From Paenibacillus sp. FSL A5-0031 (GTDB lineage: Bacteria > Bacillota > Bacilli > Paenibacillales > Paenibacillaceae): DNA of 64,000 bases. The stretch covers positions 62,001 to 126,000 of the forward strand of contig NZ_MRTD01000007.1 of the NCBI RefSeq assembly GCF_001956295.1, in the 5' to 3' direction. This document shows positions 44,023 to 53,004 of this stretch, in pieces; positions within the stretch are counted from its first letter, which is position 1; each line of letters begins with the position of its first letter. The notes beneath the pieces were generated by a model, which worked only from the letters and a program-made list of their open reading frames with translations, had not been told where the DNA came from and made no database searches. Both the position numbers and the translations under genes were made by a program.

Positions 44023-44925
44023 ATGGAAGCTTTTAAAGCGGAATTGGAACAAGCTAATCTTGGCGAAGTTTTGTACAACGAACCGCTATCGAACTATACA
44101 ACTTGGAAAATCGGCGGTCTCGCTGATATTTTAATCCTCCCTAGCAGCAAAGATGAATTGGTATCGGCGGTACGTTTGGTGCAAAAGCATCAAATACCCT
44201 GGACTAATTTAGGCAGAGGCTCGAACATGCTGGTAAGTGATAAAGGGATTCGCGGCGTTGTAATAAAACCGCACAGAGGGCTCGATTACTTGCGTTTTGA
44301 AGGATCGACAGCAATAGCCGGTGCTTCATATTCTTTAATTAAGCTATCAGTCATGGCTGGGAAACAAGGTCTGACCGGACTTGAATTCGCGGGGGGAATC
44401 CCAGGTACGGTAGGCGGAGCCGTTTATATGAATGCTGGCGCGCATAGATCAGATGTGTCACGTATTTTTAAGTCAGCTGATATTGTACTGGAAACAGGAG
44501 AATTGGTTCGCTACGATCGTGAGGCTATGAACTTCGCTTACCGCCATTCCCTACTTCACGAGCAAAAGGGCATTGTCATTGAAGCCGCCTTTGAGCTGGC
44601 AGAAGGGGATAGGCAGGAAGTACTCGCTAGGATGGCCTCCTACAAAGAGAGAAGATTGAGAACGCAGCCTTTGCAGCTTGCCTGTGCAGGCAGCGTATTT
44701 CGCAATCCGCCTAATGATTATGCCGCTAGACTCATTCAAGAGGCTGGATTAAAGGGTGAAAGCCTCGGAGGAGCGCAAGTATCGAAGCAGCACGCCAATT
44801 TTATTGTGAATACCGGGCAAGCAACAGCTGAAGACGTTCTCGCCCTCATGACTCATATAAAAAGCACTGTTCAGGACCGCTATGGCATCCTGTTGGTGCC
44901 GGAAGTATTGGTGGGTGGTGGGTGA
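44023..44925 (+). CDS. murB: UDP-N-acetylenolpyruvoylglucosamine reductase MurB
   Basis: A 300-residue flavoenzyme (usual length ~303) that reduces UDP-GlcNAc-enolpyruvate to UDP-MurNAc with NADPH. FAD-site motifs: YTTWKIGGLADILILPS, LGRGSNMLVSD, GLEFAGGIPGTVGGAVYMNAGAH; C-terminal AGSVFRNP carries the catalytic Ser region. ATG 44023 follows GGGAGG. The first five codons (MEAFK) and 4 bases before them are identical to those of pgeF, an unrelated gene, and both follow the same repeat family. The N-terminus may therefore have been supplied by the repeat. Confidence 0.94.
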   Translation: MEAFKAELEQANLGEVLYNEPLSNYTTWKIGGLADILILPSSKDELVSAVRLVQKHQIPWTNLGRGSNMLVSDKGIRGVVIKPHRGLDYLRFEGSTAIAGASYSLIKLSVMAGKQGLTGLEFAGGIPGTVGGAVYMNAGAHRSDVSRIFKSADIVLETGELVRYDREAMNFAYRHSLLHEQKGIVIEAAFELAEGDRQEVLARMASYKERRLRTQPLQLACAGSVFRNPPNDYAARLIQEAGLKGESLGGAQVSKQHANFIVNTGQATAEDVLALMTHIKSTVQDRYGILLVPEVLVGGG

Positions 44926-44947
44926 GCGGTAATTCGGAGGTGATACA

Positions 44948-46216
44948 TTGGACAAATTGGTGATTGAAGGTGGGAAACCTCTCTCAGGAACCATAGTTAT
45001 CCAAGGAGCGAAAAATGCCGCTTTGCCGATTCTGGCTGCCAGTCTATTGGCCGAAGGCACAACAACGATAGATCATGTGCCTGATTTGCTGGATATCGAT
45101 GTCATGCTGAACATTTTGCGCGAATTAGGATGCCGCGCCGAGCATACGGGAGGAACTGTGGTGCTGGACACTGAGACTGCACATACATCCCACGTGCCGG
45201 AATCGTTAATGAGACAGATGCGATCTTCTATTTTTTTAATGGGGCCTTTGCTTGCTAGATTTGGGGAAACTCAGGTTTATCAACCAGGTGGATGTGCAAT
45301 CGGTGAGCGGAAAATTGATCTTCATTTAGAAGGTCTTCAGGCTCTGGGTGCAGAAATAGAAGAATTGGGTAACCGGATCATATGCCGTGCCGAGAAACTA
45401 AGGGGAGCGGATATTCACTTAAGCTTTCCAAGTGTCGGCGCAACAGAAAATATTATGATGGCCGCTGCTTTGGCAGAAGGCCGAACCACAATAAGCAATG
45501 CTGCAAGGGAACCGGAAATTCAAGACTTGCAAGGCTTTTTAAATGCGATGGGCGCTAAAATAATGGGAGCCGGAACCGACACGATAACGATAGATGGGGT
45601 ACAGTCGCTAACACCTTGTCGTTATAAAGTGATTCCGGATCGTATTGTAGCAGGGACCATCATGGTAGCCGCCGCTGCAACACGCGGTCAAGTCACGCTC
45701 CAAAATACGCAGCCAGCCCATTTATCTTCCTTGATTCATGTTCTGCGCCGGGCAGGTGTTCAAATTGTTGTCGACGATGATATAATTAAAGTTGGCAGTG
45801 CAACAAGGCCTAGAGCGGTTGAAAGAATTGTAACCTCTCCATACCCGGCTTTTCCTACCGATTTGCAGTCTCAGGTTATGGTGCTGCTTACGCTTGCAGA
45901 TGGTGTGAGCGTATTGAAAGAAACGATTTTTGAAGGCAGATTAAAGCATGTGGATGAACTGTCACGTATGGGTGCAGACATTCGCGTAGACATGAATGCG
46001 GCATTCATTCGCGGCGTGCCAAGGCTTTATGGAGCGACGGTGGAAGCAACGGATTTGAGAGCGGGTGCCGCCCTTGTCATAGCTGGTTTAGCAGCGCAAG
46101 GAAGGACGGTCGTTGAGCAAATTCATCACATCGATCGAGGCTACGAAAAAATCGAAACGATGCTGTCTAGGCTGGGTGCGCGGATTTCGCGTTATTCGCC
46201 AGTGCCTAATAACTAA
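44948..46216 (+). CDS. murA: UDP-N-acetylglucosamine 1-carboxyvinyltransferase MurA
   Basis: A 422-residue EPSP-synthase-fold enzyme for the first committed step of peptidoglycan synthesis, joining enolpyruvate from PEP to UDP-GlcNAc. Catalytic Cys116 is in YQPGGCAIGERKIDLH (the fosfomycin target); IQGAKNAALPILAASL near the start binds substrate. The start is TTG 44948 behind GGAGGTGA. It follows murB by 22 bp. Confidence 0.95.
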   Translation: MDKLVIEGGKPLSGTIVIQGAKNAALPILAASLLAEGTTTIDHVPDLLDIDVMLNILRELGCRAEHTGGTVVLDTETAHTSHVPESLMRQMRSSIFLMGPLLARFGETQVYQPGGCAIGERKIDLHLEGLQALGAEIEELGNRIICRAEKLRGADIHLSFPSVGATENIMMAAALAEGRTTISNAAREPEIQDLQGFLNAMGAKIMGAGTDTITIDGVQSLTPCRYKVIPDRIVAGTIMVAAAATRGQVTLQNTQPAHLSSLIHVLRRAGVQIVVDDDIIKVGSATRPRAVERIVTSPYPAFPTDLQSQVMVLLTLADGVSVLKETIFEGRLKHVDELSRMGADIRVDMNAAFIRGVPRLYGATVEATDLRAGAALVIAGLAAQGRTVVEQIHHIDRGYEKIETMLSRLGARISRYSPVPNN

Positions 46217-46327
46217 TACTATGCGCATGAGCTGCAAGATAGAAACAGCCGGTACCCTTTTGATGCTAAGCGAAGGCTGACGCGGAGAGGTTAACCGGAT
46301 GTTTTTTGGGGAAAGAAGGGACAAGTT

Positions 46328-47080
46328 ATGAGTGCACAGATGCCAGTACTTAAGGAACCACCGAAAAAAAGAATGGGCAGTCGGAAGCTGTTGACCATAC
46401 TTATATTATTGTTTGTGGCGCTTTTGGCTGTATTATTTTTTAATTCCTCTATTAGCAAAATATCAGAAATCCAAATTGATGGAACTAGATTCGTAACGAG
46501 AGAAGAAATAGGCAAGGCAGCTGCTATTTTGGTTGGCGATGCTTTTTTTCGAACTTCGTCTTCTACTATAGAAGATAGAATTGTCACATTGCCACAAATT
46601 AAAGGGGCTAAGGTTACGAAGGTATTTCCAGGTGTGGTGAAGATTCATGTAGAGGAGTTTCCTGTTGTTGCTTTCGAGCTCTCCAAGCAAGGGGAAATGA
46701 CAGCGTTATTGACAAATGGAACGACAGTTGAGGCTGACAGCGATGAAATGCAGCTTGTGGACAAGCCTGTATTGTCAGGCTGGACAGATGGAGATCCCGT
46801 AAAGGCACAGCTCACGAAGCAGCTTGCAAAAATATCGACGAAGCAGCTCTCCGACCTGTCTGAGATTTTACCATTTCCTTCAACCGCTTATCCCGATCGG
46901 ATTCTGATGTACACTCGCACAAAATTTGAAGTGGTAACAGCGGTATCGGTTCTTCCAGAGAAGATTGAAGCGTTGAATGCAGTAATCGAGACCCAAGAGC
47001 CAGGTAAGATCACGATGCTTCTGGCGGATACATATGTGCCTTTCGTAAGTGAGAGTCCAGAAAATATAGATTCTGAGTAA
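46328..47080 (+). CDS. divIB: Cell division protein DivIB/FtsQ
   Basis: A 250-residue bitopic protein: cytoplasmic tail, membrane helix (LLTILILLFVALLAVLFF, residues ~20-38), POTRA domain (ISEIQIDGTRFVTREEIGKA) and a beta domain with TKVFPGVVKIHVEEFPVVA. It bridges FtsL/DivIC in the divisome. It sits between murA and ftsA, as in other Bacillota. An AAGAAGGGA site precedes ATG 46328. Confidence 0.9.
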   Translation: MSAQMPVLKEPPKKRMGSRKLLTILILLFVALLAVLFFNSSISKISEIQIDGTRFVTREEIGKAAAILVGDAFFRTSSSTIEDRIVTLPQIKGAKVTKVFPGVVKIHVEEFPVVAFELSKQGEMTALLTNGTTVEADSDEMQLVDKPVLSGWTDGDPVKAQLTKQLAKISTKQLSDLSEILPFPSTAYPDRILMYTRTKFEVVTAVSVLPEKIEALNAVIETQEPGKITMLLADTYVPFVSESPENIDSE

Positions 47081-47276
47081 AATTATACTACTCAATAGTC
47101 TGAAAGAATGGTAGAATTTTATTTATGCATTAATACTCGATGAAGCTGGATAATCATAGGAAATATAGAGAATCGCAAGGGGCGGTGCTCGACACAAAGC
47201 GAGAAATAACTAAAAATTTGTTGAAAAAAGAGGGAAAATAATAAAAGCGTTGAATATGTAGGAAGACCTTAACATG

Positions 47277-47285
47277 TGGTAAAAT
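47277..47285 (+). promoter_or_regulatory. Candidate extended -10 promoter for ftsA-ftsZ
   Basis: TGGTAAAAT fits TGnTAnnnT about 32 bp before the ftsA start, in a 236-bp gap. A second match, TGGTAGAAT, lies at 47109-47117. Neither has a good -35 box. B. subtilis ftsAZ also has local promoters. Confidence 0.35.
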
Positions 47286-47316
47286 AATTAATTATTTGAA
47301 ACGGAGGTGCCGCAAG

Positions 47317-48558
47317 ATGAGCAGCAACGACATCATCGTCAGTTTGGACATCGGTACATCCAAAGTTCGTGCTATTATTGGTGAAGTGAATAATGGAGCC
47401 ATTAATATTATTGGAGTTGGATCTGCCGACTCAGAGGGTATTCGCAAAGGAGCAATAGTAGATATTGACCAGACTGTGCAATCGATCCGTAATGCCGTAG
47501 AGCATGCGGAGCGCATGGTAGGCATTCAAATATCAGACGTATATGTTGGTATTCAAGGCAATCATATTGCTTTGCAAACCAATAGAGGCGTCGTTGCAGT
47601 ATCCAATGAGGACCGTGAAATTGGTGAAGAAGATATTGAACGAGTATTACAAGCTGCTAAAGTAGTGGCGCTCCCTCCAGAGCGTGAAATCATTAACTTG
47701 GTTCCAAAGCAGTATCTAGTAGACGGCTTGGAAGGTATTTCCGATCCGCGCGGTATGATTGGCGTTCGCCTTGAGGTTGAGGCGACGATCGTCACGGGGA
47801 CGAAGACTGCTATACATAACCTTATGCGTTGTGTAGAGAAAGCAGGCCTTCGTATTTCTGGTGTCATTTTGTTATCACTCGCTTCAGGCGTGGTTTCGCT
47901 CACCAAAGATGAGAAATCGATAGGGACTGTTCTTACTGACATAGGAGCAGGATCATGTACGATTGCCATTTATGACCAAGGCGGCTTAGCTGCTACGTCA
48001 ACGCTTCCAATTGGTGGCGAATATGTAACAAATGATATAGCTTATGGCTTGCGCACGCAAAGTGAGCAAGCTGAGAAAATCAAACTTAAATATGGCTGTT
48101 CAAATGTAATGGATGCAGCTGAAGATGTGAAGTTTAAAGTAGCACGAATGGGCAGCAATGTGGAAAAAGAGTTTTCACAGGTTGATCTTGCTAGTATTAT
48201 TGAGCCTCGCATGCAAGAGATTTTCCATTTAGTTCGTCAAGAGGTACGTCGACTTGGTTATGGTGACAAGGTTAACGGTTATGTGTTGACCGGTGGCACT
48301 GTATCGATGCCAGGAACACTCGCTTTGGCCCAGGCAGAGCTTGAGTCTTCCGTCCGAATTGCACTCCCTGATTATATTGGTGTAAGAGACCCGGCGTATA
48401 GCAGCGGCGTTGGCATGATTCAATATGTGTCAAAATATATGGGAGCTCGCGGAACTGGAGCAGTGAAGAAAACGGCAAGCCGCAAAGCAAGTCCAACACC
48501 TTCTACTAAACCCGGTATGTTCGAGCGGATTAAAAGTATGTTTAATGAATTTATTTGA
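47317..48558 (+). CDS. ftsA: Cell division protein FtsA
   Basis: A 413-residue actin-like ATPase that anchors FtsZ to the membrane. Motifs: VSLDIGTSKVRAIIGEV (phosphate 1), the SHS2/1C domain, LTDIGAGSCTIAIYDQGGL (phosphate 2), VLTGGTVSMPG (adenosine). The C-terminus GMFERIKSMFNEF is the expected amphipathic membrane-binding helix. ATG 47317 follows GGAGGTG at 9 nt. ftsZ follows after 119 bp. Confidence 0.96.
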   Translation: MSSNDIIVSLDIGTSKVRAIIGEVNNGAINIIGVGSADSEGIRKGAIVDIDQTVQSIRNAVEHAERMVGIQISDVYVGIQGNHIALQTNRGVVAVSNEDREIGEEDIERVLQAAKVVALPPEREIINLVPKQYLVDGLEGISDPRGMIGVRLEVEATIVTGTKTAIHNLMRCVEKAGLRISGVILLSLASGVVSLTKDEKSIGTVLTDIGAGSCTIAIYDQGGLAATSTLPIGGEYVTNDIAYGLRTQSEQAEKIKLKYGCSNVMDAAEDVKFKVARMGSNVEKEFSQVDLASIIEPRMQEIFHLVRQEVRRLGYGDKVNGYVLTGGTVSMPGTLALAQAELESSVRIALPDYIGVRDPAYSSGVGMIQYVSKYMGARGTGAVKKTASRKASPTPSTKPGMFERIKSMFNEFI

Positions 48559-48677
48559 GGATTTAAGATAATATAAGTTTCACCTTTTATACGATACTTA
48601 TATTTTACTGCGAAACGTTGCTGTGCCGTCTCATAGATGTTATCAGCAGTTTACGCTTGACTGGGGGAAAATGAAAG

Positions 48678-49793
48678 ATGTTGGAATTCGACTTTGAGCT
48701 TGAGCAGCTTGCTCAAATAAAAGTAATAGGTGTTGGCGGTGGCGGTAGCAATGCCGTTAACCGAATGATAGAAAATGGTGTTAAAGGTGTGGAGTTTATT
48801 ACGGTAAACACCGACGCTCAGGCGCTGCATTTGGCTAAATCCGAGCATAAGCTGCAAATCGGCGATAAGCTGACGCGTGGACTTGGTGCGGGTGCCAATC
48901 CTGATGTAGGCAGCAAGGCTGCAGAGGAATCTCGCGAAATTATTATGAACCAGCTTAAAGGCTCGGACATGGTATTCGTGACAGCAGGAATGGGCGGCGG
49001 TACGGGAACGGGAGCAGCTCCGGTTATTGCCGAAATCGCTCGCGAATGCGGTGCCCTCACTGTAGGGGTTGTTACTCGGCCTTTTACCTTTGAAGGACGC
49101 AAGCGTGCTGGACAAGCTGAGCTTGGGATTGAAGCGCTCAAAGAAAAAGTAGATACGCTTATCGTCATTCCTAATGACCGTTTGCTTGAGATTGTAGACA
49201 AAAAGACACCAATGCTGGAAGCTTTCCGTGAAGCGGATAACGTGCTCCGTCAAGCCGTTCAAGGCATATCAGACCTTATTCAAGTACCAGGCCTAATCAA
49301 CCTTGACTTTGCAGACGTAAAAACGATTATGACAGAACGTGGCTCCGCTTTGATGGGTATCGGTATTGCTACTGGCGAGAATCGTGCTGCTGAAGCAGCG
49401 AGAAAAGCGATTATGAGCCCGCTGCTTGAAACGTCAATTGACGGTGCTCGCGGCGTTATTATGAACATTACTGGCGGCAGCAACCTTTCACTCTATGAAG
49501 TGAATGAAGCAGCTGAAATCGTCATTTCAGCATCTGATCCAGATGTGAACATGATCTTTGGTGCGATCATCGATGAAGATCTGAAGGACGAAATTAAAGT
49601 AACCGTTATAGCAACGGGCTTCGAGCACAAGTCACCAGCTGCGCGTCGTGTTCCACAACAGCAGCCAGAAGCGGTTGATACAAGGCAACAGGGCAGCTCC
49701 AATGCAGTTAAGCCTTTTGGAGCTAGCAACACTTCAAGCGATCAGCTTGAAATTCCAGCATTTTTGCGCAATCGCCCTCGCAACGATCGTTAA
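48678..49793 (+). CDS. ftsZ: Cell division protein FtsZ
   Basis: A 371-residue tubulin-like GTPase that forms the division ring. GTP-binding loop [34 protein letters not shown] at the N-terminus; T7 loop [12 protein letters not shown] variable linker is followed by the conserved C-terminal peptide ([11 protein letters not shown]) that binds FtsA and SepF. ATG 48678 follows GGGGGA. Confidence 0.98.
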   Translation: MLEFDFELEQLAQIKVIGVGGGGSNAVNRMIENGVKGVEFITVNTDAQALHLAKSEHKLQIGDKLTRGLGAGANPDVGSKAAEESREIIMNQLKGSDMVFVTAGMGGGTGTGAAPVIAEIARECGALTVGVVTRPFTFEGRKRAGQAELGIEALKEKVDTLIVIPNDRLLEIVDKKTPMLEAFREADNVLRQAVQGISDLIQVPGLINLDFADVKTIMTERGSALMGIGIATGENRAAEAARKAIMSPLLETSIDGARGVIMNITGGSNLSLYEVNEAAEIVISASDPDVNMIFGAIIDEDLKDEIKVTVIATGFEHKSPAARRVPQQQPEAVDTRQQGSSNAVKPFGASNTSSDQLEIPAFLRNRPRNDR

Positions 49794-49806
49794 AACTTTT
49801 TGTACC

Positions 49807-49839
49807 AAGCCTCGCCAATATGGTGAGGCTTTTTTTTTG
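49807..49839 (+). terminator. Intrinsic terminator after ftsZ
   Basis: AAGCCTCGCC pairs with GGTGAGGCTT (one G-U) and is followed by a run of T. It closes the dcw operon before the repeat array. Confidence 0.92.
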
Positions 49840-49860
49840 TTTGATTGTAAGTTGATTGAG

Positions 49861-50815
49861 AAAAGGGGAGAAGCAGCTGTAAGCACGTATATCACTTACA
49901 GCATGAAGAAAAATTCATTTTGCTGCTAATGAGCACCTATATGTTCTTTTTGCCTACGATTAGCGAATGGGCAAGTTAGAGAAGCCTCTGTAAGCACGTA
50001 TAGGTTCTTACAGCATGAAAGAAGCCTTAGTTTGCTTCGAATAAGCACCTATATGTTCTTACAGCATGAAAGAAACCATAGTTAGCTGCCAATAAGCACC
50101 TATATGTTCTTACAGCCAACGATTAGCGAATGAGCAAGGTAGATAAGCCACTGTAAGAACACATAGGTTCTTACAGCATGAAAGAAACCATAGTTAGCTG
50201 CCAATAAGCACCTATATGTTCTTACAGCCAATGCTTGTTGAATGAGCAAGGTAGAAAAGCTGCTGTAAGAACACATAGGTTCTTACAACATGAAAGAAAC
50301 CATGGTTAGCAGCCAATAAGCACCTATATGTTCTTACAGCCTACTATTTGCGAATGAGCAAGGTAGAAAAGCCGCTGTAAGAACACATAGGTTCTTACAG
50401 CATGAAAGAAACCATGGTTAGCAGCCAATAAGCGCCTATATGTTCTTACAACCATTGCTTGGCGAATGAGCAAGGTAGATAAGCCGCTGTAAGCACGTAT
50501 AGGTTCTTAAAGCATGAAAAAATCCTTAGTTTGCTGCGAATAAGCACCTATATGTTCTTTTTGCCTACGATTAGCGAATGGGCAAGTTAGAGAAGCCTCT
50601 GTAATCACGTATAGGTTCTTACAGCATGAAAGAAGCCTTAGATTGCTGCGAATAAGCACCTATATGTTCTTACAGCCTACTATTTGCGAATGAGCAAGGT
50701 AGATAAGCCACTGTAAGCACGTATAGGTTCTTACAGCATGAAACAAACCATGGTTAGCGGCCAATAAGCACCTATATGTTCTTACAACCAATGATTGGTG
50801 AATGAGCAAGGTTGA
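49861..50815. repeat. Tandem array of ~112-bp units with internal palindromes
   Basis: The near-palindrome CTGTAAG..CTTACAG starts at 49877, 49988, 50151, 50263, 50375, 50487, 50599 and 50711. The motif GCACCTATATGTTCT (50432 reads GCGCC) starts at 49933, 50045, 50097, 50208, 50320, 50432, 50544, 50655 and 50768. The period is 111-113 bp, with one extra 52-bp partial unit at about 50045-50097. Units share GAATGAGCAAGGTAGA and CATGAAAGAAACCAT. The two motifs are inverted versions of one another. No convincing gene is present; the frames in it are short and uneven. Confidence 0.93.
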
Positions 50816-50858
50816 GAAGGGGCATTTCGTAAATGCTAACAACCCTCTAATCTACCTG

Positions 50859-51542
50859 TTAAAGTGAGGTGAATAATAGAGTATGCAGCTGCTCTTTGTT
50901 TACTTTGTAGCATCGAATTCTCTGGGTGCCATTCCCTGCGGGCAACAAGGCTTGATTGAGAACCATACGGTGAAGCAGTTTTTGAGCTTCGCGTTTTTTG
51001 ATTTTTAGAAGATCGATGACGTCAGTGGGCCGGATAGGATGCTGTAGTTGAGAAGCATAACGTAATACTTCCAACTGCAAGAATGCATCAGCGCTTGTAT
51101 CTTGTTTATTGCCAATCAAGCTCCTACCCATAAATTGTTGGAGAAGCTGCTTACACATTCGCGGTTTTTCTTTTAGGTCATCATAGGAAAAACGTAATAT
51201 TTTCCAACCGTCGAGCACAAGGTGGTTTTGACGCATTAATGAATCTGAAAACTGCCAGCGAGTGATTTCTGAGGAATGAGTGCGAAATCCATCAATTTCT
51301 ATCGCTAGCCGCAAGCCTGATTTTAAATATACAAAGTCTAAAAAACGAGTGCCGTCTCGAAAATCAGCAATCTCAAACTCTGGAATAAGTCCTTCAAGTT
51401 GATGGAACGCAGGATACCATACCTTTTCTAAAAATAATTTTTCTGCGTGTCCATGTCCTTGCTCCAGCCTCCGTCTATTTTCTCCACTACTCTTTTTTAG
51501 ATGAAGTTCCAGCCAACATTCATATACCGATTGAAACGACAA
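50859..51542 (-). CDS. DUF559-type PD-(D/E)XK nuclease-like protein
   Basis: A 227-residue protein whose middle resembles the DUF559/Vsr-like nuclease fold: FLDFVYLKSGLRLAIEIDGF supplies the Asp and E-x-D of the core; SDSLMRQNHLVLDGWKILRF supplies the Q/R helix and strand. The C-terminal third looks like a winged-helix region (IRPTDVIDLLKIKKREAQKL). The start is probably TTG 51542, 9 nt after GGAGGAGG; TTG 51551 touches that site. It stands alone, next to the 112-bp array and downstream of a terminator-like leader. Its target is unknown. Confidence 0.7.
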   Translation of the reverse strand: MSFQSVYECWLELHLKKSSGENRRRLEQGHGHAEKLFLEKVWYPAFHQLEGLIPEFEIADFRDGTRFLDFVYLKSGLRLAIEIDGFRTHSSEITRWQFSDSLMRQNHLVLDGWKILRFSYDDLKEKPRMCKQLLQQFMGRSLIGNKQDTSADAFLQLEVLRYASQLQHPIRPTDVIDLLKIKKREAQKLLHRMVLNQALLPAGNGTQRIRCYKVNKEQLHTLLFTSL

Positions 51543-51561
51543 ATTTATCAACCTCCTCCGG

Positions 51562-51610
51562 AAAATAAAAAAAACCGCATACTGCGGGAGAGATCTCCCG
51601 AGTAAGCGGT
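51562..51610 (-). terminator. Terminator-like leader hairpin before the DUF559 gene
   Basis: On the minus strand GCGGT, ACT and CGGGAGA (in order) pair with TCTCCCG, AGT and ACCGC, followed by about eight T and then the GGAGGAGG site of the gene. It could end an upstream transcript or act as an attenuator. A candidate promoter farther upstream is TTGTTC-17-TATCAT on the minus strand (51634-51662). Confidence 0.6.
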
Positions 51611-51915
51611 GTGCTTCACTGCTTCTATCTATTTAGAATGATAATCTAATTGCCAAAGTGGAACAAGTATCCACTCCAAATTTTTTTGTATTTTTAAAAA
51701 TACGGCCTGCTTAATTAGTCGAAAATTATTTTAGCAATGACAAGTGATGGCGGGAACCTCAAAAAGAAACAAAAAGGTAGATTCAGCCTGACATAGGAGT
51801 GATCCCTCACAGGAGCAGCCCTAGGTTAATGAACGGTTAGCAAAATAGGACGAGCTAAAGATATAAGCCTCTGCAAAATTAAACGTAAAAGACTTGCCGT
51901 TTTTTATACTCCTAC

Positions 51916-51982
51916 TCGACAAAAAAAGATATGTCATGCCGTCATGAATAGACAGACTTTGAAATAGGATTTTAATATACTA
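51916..51982 (+). promoter_or_regulatory. Candidate Spo0A-dependent spoIIG promoter
   Basis: The -10 box TATACT (51977-51982) lies 21 bp after TAGACA (51950-51955). The overlong spacing is the mark of the spoIIG promoter in B. subtilis, where Spo0A compensates for it. CTCGACAA at 51916-51923 is the reverse complement of TTGTCGAG, a 7/8 match to the Spo0A box. The spoIIGA start is ~60 nt after the expected start of transcription. Confidence 0.6.
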
Positions 51983-52048
51983 GTGTCAATCGTTCTCCCG
52001 GGTGCCGGCTGCAGGCCGTTTACCGCCAGTTGCAGGAAGGTGACCGAA

Positions 52049-52966
52049 GTGGCTGTTTATGTTGATGTTATGTTTTTGCGAGAGCTGCTCGTTGACGGTG
52101 CTATTCTATTAACTACTGCTTGGGCACGTCATCTTAAACCGAAGCCTTGGCGAGTATTATTGGCTTCTGCTGTCGGAGCTTGTTATGTCGTTTTAATGCT
52201 TTTTCCACAATTATCTTTTTTATTCACATTTGCAGTTAAGGTTGCTACGTCGTTATTGATTTTATGGATTGCATTTGGCTTTGCCTCGATTCAGCACTAT
52301 ATGAGGAATGTTGCAGCGTTTTATGCGGTTAACTTTGTGGCTGCTGGAGCTGTGCTTGGACTTTATTATTTGTTCATGCAGGGGTCCCGTGAGGTTTGGA
52401 AAACGATGATGTTCGTAAACGGAAACATGCGTGTGGAGCTTAAGATGGGATTGTTTTATTTGATTGCTGCGTTATGTATCGGATTGTATATATACCGTGC
52501 CGTATTGACGCAAAAAAGAGAAAGGGAGCTGGTGCACACTCATTTGGCAGAAGTGAAAATTATGATTGGAGAACGTATACAAACCTGCATAGGCCTGATC
52601 GACACCGGCAATCAGCTGTATGATCCACTTACACGGACACCGGTCATGGTGATGGAGGCATCCTTGTGGCAAGATGATTTACCTGAATCGTGGTTGAATA
52701 GCATACGAGATGCACAAGTGGATCGTCTTGTAGCGGGAATGGATGAGCACACCTTTGTTTGGCAAGATCGACTTCGTCTTGTACCATTCAGAGGTGTTAA
52801 TCGAGGGTCACAGTTCATGCTAGCGATAAAGCCGGATGCGGTTGAAATTACTAGGGAAGGACAAGTTTTTGAAACGCGGAAGGTGCTTATCGGGCTTGAC
52901 GGCGGTAAGTTAACGTCTGATGGGGCATATCGAGCCATTATCCATCCGTCTATGGTACAACAGTAA
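52049..52966 (+). CDS. spoIIGA: Pro-sigma-E processing protease SpoIIGA
   Basis: A 305-residue membrane aspartic protease that cleaves pro-sigma-E in the mother cell after a forespore signal. Five hydrophobic segments occupy roughly residues 1-155. The protease domain carries Asp185 in [14 protein letters not shown], equivalent to the catalytic Asp in B. subtilis. The start is GTG 52049 behind GGAAGGTGA; upstream in-frame codons from 51983 lie within the promoter/leader. sigE follows by 38 bp. Confidence 0.94.
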   Translation: MAVYVDVMFLRELLVDGAILLTTAWARHLKPKPWRVLLASAVGACYVVLMLFPQLSFLFTFAVKVATSLLILWIAFGFASIQHYMRNVAAFYAVNFVAAGAVLGLYYLFMQGSREVWKTMMFVNGNMRVELKMGLFYLIAALCIGLYIYRAVLTQKRERELVHTHLAEVKIMIGERIQTCIGLIDTGNQLYDPLTRTPVMVMEASLWQDDLPESWLNSIRDAQVDRLVAGMDEHTFVWQDRLRLVPFRGVNRGSQFMLAIKPDAVEITREGQVFETRKVLIGLDGGKLTSDGAYRAIIHPSMVQQ

Positions 52967-53004
52967 CGAACGTATGCTCATACAAACGAGGAGGGATGGG
53001 CCAG

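Noticed and set aside
49648..49929. 93-residue frame over the end of ftsZ
   Set aside because: It overlaps ftsZ in another frame and reads through the ftsZ terminator into the repeat array.
49861..50815. CRISPR array
   Set aside because: The repeats are ~112 bp and contiguous, the sequence between conserved blocks is itself repeated, there are no unique spacers, and no cas genes are nearby.
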